Assembly: GCF_900112025.1 (NCBI RefSeq)
Contig: NZ_FOKL01000001.1
Span: 87,638 to 151,637 of the forward strand
Length of the DNA: 64,000 nucleotides
Direction: 5' to 3'
From: Janthinobacterium sp. 344
GTDB lineage: Bacteria > Pseudomonadota > Gammaproteobacteria > Burkholderiales > Burkholderiaceae_D
This document shows positions 38,352-47,128 of the stretch, in pieces; the first letter of the stretch is position 1, and the number at the start of each line of letters is the position of its first letter. Both the position numbers and the translations under genes were made by a program. The notes beneath the pieces are model-generated. The model saw only the letters and a program-made list of their open reading frames with translations, was not told the DNA's origin and did not search any database.

Positions 38352-39374
38352 ATGCGCCGCCTGCCTTTGTCACTGTTAGCCTCCCTCGTCCTCCCCTGCG
38401 CCGTCCTGGCGCAGGATAGCTCCCATCGCGCGCTGGAACAGGTGCTGCAAGCGCAGGACCGCGACAGCCATGCCGACCTGCGCGCCGTCGTCGTGCTGCG
38501 CGATGGCGCCATCGTCGCCGAACGCTATTACAACGGCGAGACGGCCGACACCCTGCACGACATCCGCTCGGCCGGCAAAAGCATCACCGCGCTGCTGGTG
38601 GGCGCCGCCGTGGCGCGCGGCCAGCTGGCGACGACAAAAACCGTGGGCGACTACTGGCCCGAAGTGGCCGGCAGCCCGGCCGGCAAGGTCGTCCTCGACG
38701 ACTTGCTGACCATGCGTTCGGGCCTGGCCGCCTTTGACGAGGACGAACAGTCGCCCGGCAATGAAGACAAGCTTGACGAGGCGCCCGATCCCGCCGCCTT
38801 CGTGCGCGCCGTGCCGGCCGCAACAAAGCCGGGCACCTTGTACCGCTATAACTCGCTGGGCTCGTATATCGCGGGCAGAGTGGTGGAGAACGCCAGCGGC
38901 GCCGACCTGGGAAACTATGCGGCCAAGGTGCTGTTCGCGCCGCTGGGCATCGCGCGCTGGAGCTGGGGCCGCGATATTGCCGGCCATCCTAAAGGACAAG
39001 GCAATCTGTCGCTGCGCGCGCGCGACACGGCGAAGATCGGACAGATGGTGCTCGATGACGGCGTCGTTGACGGCAAGCGGGTGATCGATGCGGGCTGGCT
39101 GCACGCCGCACTGGCGCCGCGCGCGGCCATCGGCGCCGTCGACCGCTACGCCGACAGCTATGGCTATTTCTGGTACGCGAAGACGCAGGACATCGGAGGA
39201 CAGCAGATCGCCGTGTATTTCGCCTCGGGCAATGGCGGCAACAAGATCTATGTGATACCCGCGCGCCGCATGGTGGTGAGCATCGCATCGAGCGCGTACG
39301 GCAAGGGCTATGGACAGCGCCGTTCGGAAGACATCCTGAAAGCCATCCTGCACGCGGATGGCAAGCAGATGTAA
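38352..39374 (+). CDS. Secreted serine hydrolase (beta-lactamase class C fold)
   Basis: A 340-residue exported protein with signal peptide (RLPLSLLASLVLPCAVLAQ). The catalytic SxxK is Ser73-Lys76 in RSAGKSITA, Tyr166-Asn167 fills the second motif, and the third is GNGGNKIYVIP rather than HTG/KTG. That pattern fits the 6-aminohexanoate-dimer-hydrolase-like branch rather than true beta-lactamases. It lies 63 bases after the PepSY gene, same strand, and may be in that unit. Its stop codon is part of the next TGTAA repeat. Substrate unknown. Confidence 0.87.
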   Translation: MRRLPLSLLASLVLPCAVLAQDSSHRALEQVLQAQDRDSHADLRAVVVLRDGAIVAERYYNGETADTLHDIRSAGKSITALLVGAAVARGQLATTKTVGDYWPEVAGSPAGKVVLDDLLTMRSGLAAFDEDEQSPGNEDKLDEAPDPAAFVRAVPAATKPGTLYRYNSLGSYIAGRVVENASGADLGNYAAKVLFAPLGIARWSWGRDIAGHPKGQGNLSLRARDTAKIGQMVLDDGVVDGKRVIDAGWLHAALAPRAAIGAVDRYADSYGYFWYAKTQDIGGQQIAVYFASGNGGNKIYVIPARRMVVSIASSAYGKGYGQRRSEDILKAILHADGKQM

Positions 39375-39384
39375 GCGTTTGTAA
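39370..39384. promoter_or_regulatory. TGTAA-N5-TGTAA direct repeat upstream of paralog 4
   Basis: Half-sites start at 39370 and 39380; the first overlaps the stop codon of the serine hydrolase gene. GTCAAC follows at 39390 and TATGCT at 39418, with the same spacing as at 33832. Confidence 0.65.
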
Positions 39385-39411
39385 TGACCGTCAACGCAAG
39401 CGTACGGGGGC

Positions 39412-39449
39412 GCGTTTTATGCTCAGTGACACGGGAATCATCCCGGCAC
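39412..39449 (+). repeat. 38-base promoter/leader repeat, copy 2
   Basis: Identical to 33874-33911, including the -10-like TATGCT and the CGGGA/TCCCG leader hairpin (39432-39445). Confidence 0.85.
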
Positions 39450-39489
39450 CAACAGCGTTACCAGACAAACCACCACTGAGGACTGCACC

Positions 39490-39834
39490 ATGAAAAAAGT
39501 ATTTGCCACCCTGATCGCCGGCCTGTTCGCAACCGCTGCCTTTGCCCAGACGCCTGCAGCGCCTGCAGCCGCCCCGGCAGCCTCGGTTCCCGCCAAAGTG
39601 GAAGCGGCCCACACCAAGGCCGTCGTGAAAGCCGACGCCAAGGAAGCGCAAGCGGCCGTGAAAGCGGATGCGAAGGAAGCCAAGGCAGTCGTCGCCGCGA
39701 AAACGGACGTGGCCAGCGCCAAAACGGAAGCTGCCGCCACCAAGGCCAAGGCCCATCACACAGCGAAAAAAACGAAGGCCAAGGCTGACGCAAAACTGGC
39801 ATCGGCCAGCGCCGAAGCGGCACCTGCGAAGTAA
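39490..39834 (+). CDS. Small secreted Ala/Lys-rich protein, Asr-like (paralog 4)
   Basis: A 114-residue protein nearly the twin of paralog 2: signal peptide MKKVFATLIAGLFATAAFAQ, the VKADAKEA repeats, the AAKTDVASAKTEAAATK block, then KAHHTAKKTKAKA. An insertion of a few Ala/Pro codons after the cleavage site is the main change. The promoter and leader are also copied from paralog 2, so the two units arose by segmental duplication around the TonB unit. Forms an operon with paralog 5. Confidence 0.75.
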   Translation: MKKVFATLIAGLFATAAFAQTPAAPAAAPAASVPAKVEAAHTKAVVKADAKEAQAAVKADAKEAKAVVAAKTDVASAKTEAAATKAKAHHTAKKTKAKADAKLASASAEAAPAK

Positions 39835-39879
39835 TTCCCGCTCACTGCATTCACCCGAAAAAACACCAAGGATCTCATC

Positions 39880-40143
39880 ATGAAAAAAGTTATCGCCACC
39901 CTGATCGCCAGCCTGTTCGCCACCGCCGCTTTCGCCCAGACGCCAGCCGTCGCGCCAGTCGCTCCAGTGGCACCGATTCCTGTCGTCGCCCCTGTCGCCA
40001 AGGCCGAAGCGCCAGCGGCCGCCGTCAAGCCGGCCGCGCACAAGAAAGCCAAGCATCACAAGGCGAAGAAAGCGGCTACTGGAGAGAAGGCAGTTCCAGC
40101 GACGCCAGCAGCTTCCGCACCGGCAGCAGCGCCAGCCAAGTAA
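39880..40143 (+). CDS. Small secreted Ala/Pro/Lys-rich protein, Asr-like (paralog 5)
   Basis: An 87-residue protein with the family signal peptide (MKKVIATLIASLFATAAFAQ). The body is shorter and different: a Pro/Val/Ala linker (APVAPVAPIPVVAPVA), then the basic His/Lys cluster AAHKKAKHHKAKKA and an Ala/Pro-rich end. Of the five it is the one most like E. coli Asr in its HHK clusters. Second gene of the paralog 4-5 operon, ended by a terminator. Confidence 0.75.
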   Translation: MKKVIATLIASLFATAAFAQTPAVAPVAPVAPIPVVAPVAKAEAPAAAVKPAAHKKAKHHKAKKAATGEKAVPATPAASAPAAAPAK

Positions 40144-40160
40144 TCTCGGCCGCGCAAGCC

Positions 40161-40190
40161 AAAAAGACAGGGTTTCCCCTGTCTTTTTTT
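40161..40190 (+). terminator. Rho-independent terminator after paralog 5
   Basis: Stem core GACAGGG/CCCTGTC with a short T/C loop, flanked by an A run and a T run of eight. It also lies just past the convergent fasciclin gene end and may serve both directions. Confidence 0.88.
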
Positions 40191-40210
40191 TCGCCCGCTT
40201 TGTCGTGTCT

Positions 40211-40768
40211 TTATTTCGGCATCAGCACCGTGTCTATGACATTGATCACGCCATTCGACTGGTACACATCATAGGTGCTGATATTGGCGCTGTTGCCGCC
40301 TTCATCCATCACGACGATGTTGTGCATGCCGTTCATGGCGAACATCAGCTTGCCGCCGCTGGCCGTGGGCAGGGTCGCCTTGCCATTGTGCATCTTGATC
40401 TCCTGCGCCAGCGCCTTGAAGTCGTATTTGCCGGGTACCACGTGGTAGGTGAGGATCTTCGTCAGGGTGGCCTTGTTTTCCGGCTTCACGAGGGTGTCGA
40501 CGGTGCCGGCGGGCAGCTTGCCGAAGGCCGCATTCGTCGGCGCGAACACGGTGAACGGGCCCTTGCCTTTCAGCGTGTCGACCAGGCCTGCCGCCTTGAC
40601 GGCGGCGACCAGCGTCGTGTGGTCGGCCGAATTGACGGCGTTATCGACGATGTCCTTGCTCGGGTACATGCTCTGGCCGCCCACCATGGTCGTCATGTCG
40701 GCGGCAAAAGGGGCGCTGGCGGCCAGCATGGAAGTGATGAAAAGAGCTGCGGGAACGATGATGCGCAT
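40211..40768 (-). CDS. Secreted fasciclin (FAS1) domain protein
   Basis: A 185-residue exported protein with a signal peptide ending near ASAPFA and a single FAS1 domain. The H1 and H2 boxes of FAS1 are visible as GPFTVFAPTNAAFGKLP and GVINVIDTVLMP. FAS1 domains mediate cell or surface adhesion; in bacteria they are often in biofilm or stress-induced proteins. Monocistronic, convergent with the Asr-like operon. No membrane anchor other than the signal peptide. Confidence 0.93.
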   Translation of the reverse strand: MRIIVPAALFITSMLAASAPFAADMTTMVGGQSMYPSKDIVDNAVNSADHTTLVAAVKAAGLVDTLKGKGPFTVFAPTNAAFGKLPAGTVDTLVKPENKATLTKILTYHVVPGKYDFKALAQEIKMHNGKATLPTASGGKLMFAMNGMHNIVVMDEGGNSANISTYDVYQSNGVINVIDTVLMPK

Positions 40769-40855
40769 GATGATCTCCTGATCGGTTATGAACTGCGGTG
40801 CGTGTTTGCACAGTCATTTACGCGGCCAGGCAGAAATCGGATTCAACTGGTTTTC

Positions 40856-40893
40856 AAAAAAAAACGGCGCCGTGCGGATGCACGACGCCGTTT
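40856..40893 (-). terminator. Rho-independent terminator of the RND efflux operon
   Basis: In minus-strand reading, a stem AACGGCG-CGTGC pairs around a GGAT-type loop with a one-base bulge, followed by a run of nine T. It lies about 50 bases after the outer-membrane lipoprotein stop. Confidence 0.85.
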
Positions 40894-40945
40894 CACGATG
40901 TTTTCCTTGCCGCGGGCCGGGAATGCCAGCCCGCGATGCCGGAAA

Positions 40946-42436
40946 TCAGTTGGCCGCCACTTGCGGCTCCGTCTCGCCCCAGCCGCCGCCCAGGGCGCGG
41001 ATCAGCGCCACGGTGGTGACGGCGCGGTTGCCGCGCAGTTGCACGGCATTGCGCTCGATGCTGGCCAGGTTGCGCTGCGCGTCGAGCAGGTCCAGGTAGC
41101 TGGAACGGCCCGCGTCGTACAGTTTTTGCGCCAGGTCGGCCGAACGGCGCGCCGAGACGACGGCTTCGTCGATCTGCTGCGTCTGGCCAGACAGGATGCG
41201 CAAGCCGGCCAGGTTGTCTTCCACCTCGGCGAACGCCACCAGCACGCTCTGGCGATACGTCGCCACCGACTCTTCCAGCTGCGCTTCGCTGCGGCTCACG
41301 GCGGCCTTGTTGCGGCCGCCGTCGATGATCGGCATCGACATCAGCGCGCCCAGCAGCCAGGAGCGGCTGCTCCACTTGAAGATGTCCGAGAAGGTGTCGG
41401 ACGCGCCGCCACCGGAAGCGTTCAGGGTCAGCGCCGGGAACATCGCCGATTTGGCCACGCCGATGCGCGCATTCGACGCTTCCATGGTGCGCTGCGCCGA
41501 GGCGATGTCGGGACGGCGTTCCAGCAGTGACGACGGCATGCCAGCCGGGATCACAGGCAGGAAAGCGCTGTCTTCCAGCGGATTGGCCACCGCCGTGAAG
41601 CTGGCGGCAGGTTTGCCCAGCAGGACGGCCAGCGCATGCTCGCTGGTGGCGCGCTGGCGCTGCAGGCCGATGGCTTCGGCGCGCACGGTCGACAGCTCCG
41701 TGCGCGCACGGGACAGGTCGAATTCGCCGATGTCGCCCAGGTCATAGCGGCGCTGGTTCACATGCACGCTTTCCTCGCGCAGGCGCACCGTCTGGGCCAG
41801 GGTCGCCAGTTCGGCGTCCGTGGCGCGCAGCTGGAAGTAGGTCTGCGCCACGTCGGCCTGCAAGGACAGCAGCACGGAACGGTAGGTCGCCTCCACCGCC
41901 AGCGCATCGCTGCGCGAGGCGCTGACGTTCGACGCCACCCTGCCGAACAGATCGACTTCGTAGCTGGCCGTCAGGTTGGCCTGGTAGACGTTGGTGGCCG
42001 CCACCGGCGCGCCGTTCGGCAAGCCGAGCGACACGGCGGAAGCGCGGCTGCGCTGCCCGCCCACGTTCACGCCCACTTGCGGGATGCGGTCCGCTTCGGC
42101 GATGCCGGCAATCGCCCTCGCCTGCTTGACGCGGGCGGCGGCCACCGCCAGGTTGGCGTTCGCCTGCGTGGCGTCGTTGATCAGGCCAGTCAGGGCCGGA
42201 TCATTGAAGGCCAGCCACCATTCGCCGCGCGCCTGGCGTTCGGCGGGCACGCCCTGCTTCCAGCGCGTGCCATCGGCCGCCGTCTGCACGGCAGGCGCTT
42301 GCGCTTCCTTGAACGCCGTGGGCGTCTCGATCTGCGGCTGCTTGAACTCGGGCGCCGCGCAGGCGGCCAGCAGGACTGCGGCGGCCATGGCGCTCAGCAC
42401 GGGCGCTGCGCGCCCGATGATTTCCTTGGTTTTCAA
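40946..42436 (-). CDS. RND efflux outer-membrane lipoprotein (OprM/NodT family)
   Basis: The 496-residue outer-membrane channel of a tripartite pump. A lipobox puts Cys26 (VLLAACAAPE) at the mature N-terminus; two outer-membrane-efflux repeats follow, including RVKQARAIAGIAEADRIPQ and the late AVSRSEAQLEESVATYRQ. The start is an unusual TTG, well supported by AAGGAG seven bases upstream and by a four-base overlap with the pump stop. Third gene of the operon, ended by a strong terminator. Confidence 0.93.
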   Translation of the reverse strand: MKTKEIIGRAAPVLSAMAAAVLLAACAAPEFKQPQIETPTAFKEAQAPAVQTAADGTRWKQGVPAERQARGEWWLAFNDPALTGLINDATQANANLAVAAARVKQARAIAGIAEADRIPQVGVNVGGQRSRASAVSLGLPNGAPVAATNVYQANLTASYEVDLFGRVASNVSASRSDALAVEATYRSVLLSLQADVAQTYFQLRATDAELATLAQTVRLREESVHVNQRRYDLGDIGEFDLSRARTELSTVRAEAIGLQRQRATSEHALAVLLGKPAASFTAVANPLEDSAFLPVIPAGMPSSLLERRPDIASAQRTMEASNARIGVAKSAMFPALTLNASGGGASDTFSDIFKWSSRSWLLGALMSMPIIDGGRNKAAVSRSEAQLEESVATYRQSVLVAFAEVEDNLAGLRILSGQTQQIDEAVVSARRSADLAQKLYDAGRSSYLDLLDAQRNLASIERNAVQLRGNRAVTTVALIRALGGGWGETEPQVAAN

Positions 42437-45400
42437 TATATATCTCCTTCCAGGTCCAGCGCTGGCGCGGCGACAGGCTTGGCGGCAGCGGCGGCTGGTT
42501 TTTTCTCAAAACGCTGCGCCAGGGTGCGCAGCAATACATAGAACACGGGCGTCAGGAACAGGCCGAAGAAGGTCACGCCCAGCATGCCGGCGAACACCGC
42601 CACGCCCATCGCATGGCGCATTTCCGAACCGGCGCCGTGCGAGAACACCAGGGGCACCACGCCCATGATGAAGGCGATCGACGTCATCAGGATCGGACGC
42701 AGACGCAAGCGGCAGGCTTCCAGCGCCGCCTGCACGACGCTGCGGCCATGGTCTTCCAGTTCCCGGGCAAATTCCACGATCAGGATCGCATTCTTCGACG
42801 CCAGCCCCACCAGCACGAACAGCGCGATCTGGGTAAACACGTTGTTGTCGCCACCGGTCAATTTGACGCCCAGCAAGGCGCACAGGATCGACATCGGCAC
42901 GATCAGGATCACGGCCAGCGGCAGGGTCCAGCTTTCGTACTGGGCGGCCAGCACCAGGAACACCAGCAGCACGCACAGCGGGAAGACATAGATCATCGTA
43001 TTGCCGGACAAGATGTCCTGGTAGGTCAGCTCCGTCCATTCATACGAAATCCCCTGCGGCAGCACTTCCTTGGCGATGCGTTCCAGCGCGGCTTGCGCCT
43101 GGCCGCTCGATACGCCAGGGGCGGCGCCGCCGTTGAAGTCGGCCGCGGAATAGGCGTTGTAGCGCTGTACGCGGTCCGGACCATAGGTGTCCTTGACACG
43201 CATCAGCGACGACAATGGAATCATCTCGCCCTTGTCGCTGCGGACCTTCAGCTGCGCGATATCCTGCGCATGCGAACGGAACGACGCATCGGCCTGCACG
43301 CGCACCTGGTAGGTGCGGCCAAACTGGTTGAAGTCATTCACGTACAGCGAACCGAGGTTGATCTGCAAGGTCTGGTAAATCGTCTGCAGCTGCACGCCCA
43401 TCTGCTTGGCTTTCACGCGGTCGACGTCGGCAAACAGCTGCGGCACGTTGATCTGGTAGCCCGAGAACACGCCCGCCAGTTCCGGCGTCTGGTAGGCCTT
43501 GGCGGCCAGCGCCTGCGTGGCGTTGTACAGCGCGTCGTAACCGAGGTTGCCGCGGTCTTCGATCATCATCTTGAAGCCGCCGATGGTGCCCAGGCCGTTG
43601 ACCGGCGGTGGCGGGAAGACCATGATGAAGGCGTCCTGGATGCCGCCCAGGCGCTTGTTGATCTCGGCCGCGATGGCGCCGCCCGACAATTCCTTGCTGG
43701 TGCGCTCGTCGAACGGTTTCAGCGTGGCGAAGACGATGCCCGAGTTCGGCGCATTGGTGAAGTCGTTGATCGACAGGCCCGGGAAGGCGATGGTCGACTC
43801 GACGCCAGGCACCGACTTGATCACGTCCGACATGCGGCGCACGACATCTTCCGTGCGGTCCAGCGAGGCGGCGTCAGGCAGTTGCGCGAAGCCCACCAGG
43901 TACTGCTTGTCCTGCGCCGGCACGAAACCGGCCGGCACGGCCTTGAAGGTGAAGATGGCGGCGACGACCAGCAGCGCATACACGCCCAGCGAGGCGCTCT
44001 TGCGGCCCAACACGCCCTTCACGCCCGCTTCGTAGCGGTGCGAGGCACGGCCGAAGAAGCGGTTGAACCAGGCGAAGAAGCGGCCGAAGACCTTGTCCAT
44101 GCCACGCGTCAGCGCATCTTTCGGCGCATCGTGCGGTTTCAGCAGCGCGGCCGACAGGGCCGGCGCCAGGGTCAGCGAGCTGAAGGCGGAAATCACGGTC
44201 GAAATGGCGATCGTCAGCGCGAACTGGCGATAGAACTCGCCCGACAGGCCGGGCACGAAGGCGATCGGCACGAACACGGCGCACAGCACCAGGGCGATGG
44301 CGACGATAGGACCGCTGACCTCTTTCATGGCCTGGATGGTGGCGTCGCGCGGCGACAGCCCTTCCTCGATGTTGCGCTCGACGTTCTCCACCACGACGAT
44401 GGCGTCATCGACGACGATACCGATGGCCAGCACGAGGCCGAACAGCGACAGGGTGTTGATCGAGAAGCCAAAGCCCAGCATCACGGCGAAGGTGCCGACG
44501 ATCGACACGGGCACGGCCAGCAGCGGGATGATCGATGCGCGCCAGGTTTGCAGGAAGATGATCACCACCAGCACCACCAGGGCGATGGCCTCCAGCAGCG
44601 TATGGATCACCGCTTCGATGGACGAGCGCACGAATTGCGTCGGGTCGTACTCGATGCGGTATTCCACGCCTTGCGGGAAGTCCTTTTTCAGTTCTTCCAT
44701 CTTGGCGCGCACGTCGGACGACAATTGCAGCGCGTTGGCATTCGGGGCCTCGAAAATACCCATGCCGACGGCCGGATTATTGTTCAGCAGCGAACGCAGC
44801 GAGTAGCTGTTGGCTCCCATTTCCACGCGCGCCACGTCCTTCAGGTGCGTCACGGCGCCGTCCGCATTGGTGCGCACGATGATGGCGCCAAATTCCTCGG
44901 GCGTCTGCAGGCGGCCCTGGGTATTGACGGTCAGCTGGAAGTCCGAGTTTTTCGCCGGCGAGGCGCCGATGACACCTGCGGCCACCTGCACGTTCTGCTC
45001 GCGGATCGCGTCGACGACGTCATTGGCCGTCATGCCGCGCGCCGCCACCTTTTGCGGATCGAGCCAGATGCGCATGGCATAGTCGCCGGCGCCGAAGATC
45101 TGGATGTCGCCCATGCCGGGCAAACGGGCCAGTTGATCCTTGACGTTCAGCACCGCGTAATTACGCAAATACATGTCGTCATAGCGCTTGTTCGGCGAGA
45201 CCAGGTGCACCACCATGGTCAGGTTGGGCGAGGACTTGACGGTGGTCACGCCGATCTGGCGCACTTCCTCGGGCAGGCGCGGCAAGGCGCGCTGCACGCG
45301 GTTCTGCACCTGCGTCTCGGCCTGCTCGACGTTGGTGCCGATCTTGAAGGTCACGGTCAGCATCATCGCGCCGTCGGACGTGTTCTGCGAGGACATGTAG

Positions 45401-45633
45401 AGCATGTTCTCGACGCCGTTGATCTGCTCTTCGAGCGGCGCGGCGACGGTTTCAGCGATCACTTTCGGGTTAGCGCCCGGATACTGCGCGCGCACCACCA
45501 CCGATGGCGGCACGACGTCGGGATATTCGGAGATGGGCAGGCCGAAAATCGACAGCAGCCCGGCCACGAATATGACAATCGACAGCACCGCCGCAAAAAT
45601 CGGCTTGTCGATGAAAAAGCGGGAAAAATTCAT
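42433..45633 (-). CDS. RND multidrug efflux permease (HAE1 family)
   Basis: A 1066-residue inner-membrane proton/drug antiporter. The start NFSRFFIDKPIFAAVLSIVI is the HAE1 signature, and the membrane helix 4 stretch GIVVDDAIVVVENVERNIEEG holds the paired Asp residues of the proton relay. Length and twelve-helix layout match AcrB/MexB/MexF. The ATG lies two bases after the adaptor stop. By architecture and gene order it resembles MexEF-OprN or BpeEF-OprC systems. Drug range unknown. Confidence 0.95.
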   Translation of the reverse strand: MNFSRFFIDKPIFAAVLSIVIFVAGLLSIFGLPISEYPDVVPPSVVVRAQYPGANPKVIAETVAAPLEEQINGVENMLYMSSQNTSDGAMMLTVTFKIGTNVEQAETQVQNRVQRALPRLPEEVRQIGVTTVKSSPNLTMVVHLVSPNKRYDDMYLRNYAVLNVKDQLARLPGMGDIQIFGAGDYAMRIWLDPQKVAARGMTANDVVDAIREQNVQVAAGVIGASPAKNSDFQLTVNTQGRLQTPEEFGAIIVRTNADGAVTHLKDVARVEMGANSYSLRSLLNNNPAVGMGIFEAPNANALQLSSDVRAKMEELKKDFPQGVEYRIEYDPTQFVRSSIEAVIHTLLEAIALVVLVVIIFLQTWRASIIPLLAVPVSIVGTFAVMLGFGFSINTLSLFGLVLAIGIVVDDAIVVVENVERNIEEGLSPRDATIQAMKEVSGPIVAIALVLCAVFVPIAFVPGLSGEFYRQFALTIAISTVISAFSSLTLAPALSAALLKPHDAPKDALTRGMDKVFGRFFAWFNRFFGRASHRYEAGVKGVLGRKSASLGVYALLVVAAIFTFKAVPAGFVPAQDKQYLVGFAQLPDAASLDRTEDVVRRMSDVIKSVPGVESTIAFPGLSINDFTNAPNSGIVFATLKPFDERTSKELSGGAIAAEINKRLGGIQDAFIMVFPPPPVNGLGTIGGFKMMIEDRGNLGYDALYNATQALAAKAYQTPELAGVFSGYQINVPQLFADVDRVKAKQMGVQLQTIYQTLQINLGSLYVNDFNQFGRTYQVRVQADASFRSHAQDIAQLKVRSDKGEMIPLSSLMRVKDTYGPDRVQRYNAYSAADFNGGAAPGVSSGQAQAALERIAKEVLPQGISYEWTELTYQDILSGNTMIYVFPLCVLLVFLVLAAQYESWTLPLAVILIVPMSILCALLGVKLTGGDNNVFTQIALFVLVGLASKNAILIVEFARELEDHGRSVVQAALEACRLRLRPILMTSIAFIMGVVPLVFSHGAGSEMRHAMGVAVFAGMLGVTFFGLFLTPVFYVLLRTLAQRFEKKPAAAAAKPVAAPALDLEGDIY

Positions 45634-45635
45634 GT

Positions 45636-46889
45636 TTATTCCTTGGTGGTCGATGCCGCCTTGGCGGCGATCTTGGCGTCTTTTACTTCAGGTTTTGCGG
45701 GAGCGGCGGGCGCGGTCGGATCGAAATCCATGGCCACCATCTGCGGCGTCACGGGCGCGCCGGGTCGCACGCGCTGCAAGCCGTTGACGACGATCTTTTC
45801 GCCCGCCTTCAAGCCCTCGCGCACCACGCGCAAGCCGTCCGAGGCCGGGCCCAGCTTGACGGCGCGGTATTCGGCCTTGTTGTCGGCACCCACCACGTAG
45901 ACGTATTTGCGGCTCTGGTCCGTGCCGACGGCGCGGTCGCTGATCAACAGGGCCGTGTTTTGCGCCTGCGGGCCATTGCCGCCATCGAGCTGGATGCGCG
46001 CAAACAGGCCGGGCACCAGCTGGCGGTCGGTATTGGCGAAGGTGGCGCGCATGCGCACGCTGCCCGTGGCCGGATCGAGCTGGTTGTCGACGAATTCCAG
46101 CTTGCCTTCGTGCGGGAAGCCCGTTTCGTTGGCCAGGCCTACCTTGACGGTGACGGGCGTGCCCTTTTGCGCCGTGCCGGCCACGCGCAGATACGTATCC
46201 TCATCGCCGTCGAAGCTGGCGTAGATGCGGTCCGTCGACACGACGGAAGTCAAAATGGCGGAAGCGTCGATCAGGTTGCCGACGGTGATTTCCGCCTTGC
46301 TGACACGGCCGCTGATCGGCGCCTGCACCTGCGTGTACGACAGGTTCAGCCTGGCCGCTTCATACGCGGCTTGCGCCGAGCGGGCATTCGCGTCCAGCTC
46401 TTTCAGGCCCGAGGCCTTTTCATCGAATTCGCGCTGGGCGATGGCTTTTTCGGCCAGCAGCTTTTCAGCGCGCGACAGTTCCAGCTTGGCCAGTTCCGCC
46501 TTGGCGCGGGCCGATGCGGCCGTGCCTTCGGCGCGCGACACTTCGGCCTGGAAGGGGCGCGGATCGATGACGAACAGCACATCGCCCTTCTTGACTTCGC
46601 TGCCCGGCTTGAAATTGACGGCCGTGATGAAGCCGCCGACCCGCGAGCGGATTTCCACGCGCTCGATCGCTTCCAGGCGGCCCGAAAACTCCTGCGTTTC
46701 CGTGATCTGTTTTTCCACCACGGCGGCGGCCGAGATGGGCGGGCCGCCGGCCGCTGGCGCGTCGGGCACCTTGCTATTGGCCGAATCGCAGCCGGCCAGG
46801 CTCACGGCCACCAGGCCTGCCAGCGCCAGCGAGGCAGCGAGAGGCTTGATGAGTGTACCTAAGGTGGAAAATTGTTGAACGTTTTTCAT
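45636..46889 (-). CDS. RND efflux periplasmic adaptor lipoprotein
   Basis: A 417-residue membrane fusion protein that bridges pump and channel. A lipobox gives Cys34 (VAVSLAGCDSAN); then come the lipoyl/barrel-sandwich halves (EIRSRVGGFITAVNFKPGSEVKKGD), a coiled-coil hairpin rich in Ala, Glu and Lys (about 110-170) and the beta-barrel and membrane-proximal domains. First gene of the operon, starting MKNVQQF about 200 bases after the predicted transcription start, which leaves a long 5' leader of unknown role. Confidence 0.94.
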   Translation of the reverse strand: MKNVQQFSTLGTLIKPLAASLALAGLVAVSLAGCDSANSKVPDAPAAGGPPISAAAVVEKQITETQEFSGRLEAIERVEIRSRVGGFITAVNFKPGSEVKKGDVLFVIDPRPFQAEVSRAEGTAASARAKAELAKLELSRAEKLLAEKAIAQREFDEKASGLKELDANARSAQAAYEAARLNLSYTQVQAPISGRVSKAEITVGNLIDASAILTSVVSTDRIYASFDGDEDTYLRVAGTAQKGTPVTVKVGLANETGFPHEGKLEFVDNQLDPATGSVRMRATFANTDRQLVPGLFARIQLDGGNGPQAQNTALLISDRAVGTDQSRKYVYVVGADNKAEYRAVKLGPASDGLRVVREGLKAGEKIVVNGLQRVRPGAPVTPQMVAMDFDPTAPAAPAKPEVKDAKIAAKAASTTKE

Positions 46890-47088
46890 TTTATTTCCCT
46901 GTTTTATGAAAATTTCTAATGGTATGGGCGGCAGAAAGCAACCCAGCTAAAAGTGGAAACTGCAGCGTATGGTGGTGCCATGGCGCCCGACGGCGCTCGA
47001 TCAAAGGTAAACAGGCCGCCAGCTGTTTAAAAGCGGACGGGGACGACGAAGCTGGCTGTGCGAGCGCACAACGCAGACAGATAGGGAA

Positions 47089-47106
47089 CTACACTGCGTA
47101 GTGTAG
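47089..47106. promoter_or_regulatory. Palindromic operator over the -10 of the RND promoter
   Basis: CTACACTGCGTAGTGTAG, seven-base perfect arms around GCGT. A repressor such as a TetR or MarR dimer bound here would cover the -10 box. A related copy lies 35 bases away. Confidence 0.65.
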
Positions 47107-47128
47107 CAACCGAAACTCAAAAAGTAAA
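47100..47128 (-). promoter_or_regulatory. Sigma-70-type promoter of the RND operon
   Basis: On the minus strand TTTACT (47128-47123) and TACACT (47105-47100) are separated by exactly 17 bases, a good -35/-10 pair. Each hexamer overlaps one copy of a palindromic operator. It is the only clear promoter between the adaptor and the hydrolase gene. Confidence 0.7.

Noticed and set aside
38352..39374. A class C beta-lactamase resistance gene
   Set aside because: SxxK is present, but the third motif is GNGGN rather than KTG, which points to the broad serine hydrolase group.
33415..40143. Histone H1-like or DNA-binding proteins because of the Ala/Lys repeats
   Set aside because: All five have clear signal peptides ending in AFAQ, so they are exported and unlikely to bind DNA.
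42613..45900. An unbroken 1095-codon frame opposite the RND permease
   Set aside because: Same shadow effect; the minus-strand permease is full length with all signature motifs, and this frame has no recognisable domain or ribosome site.
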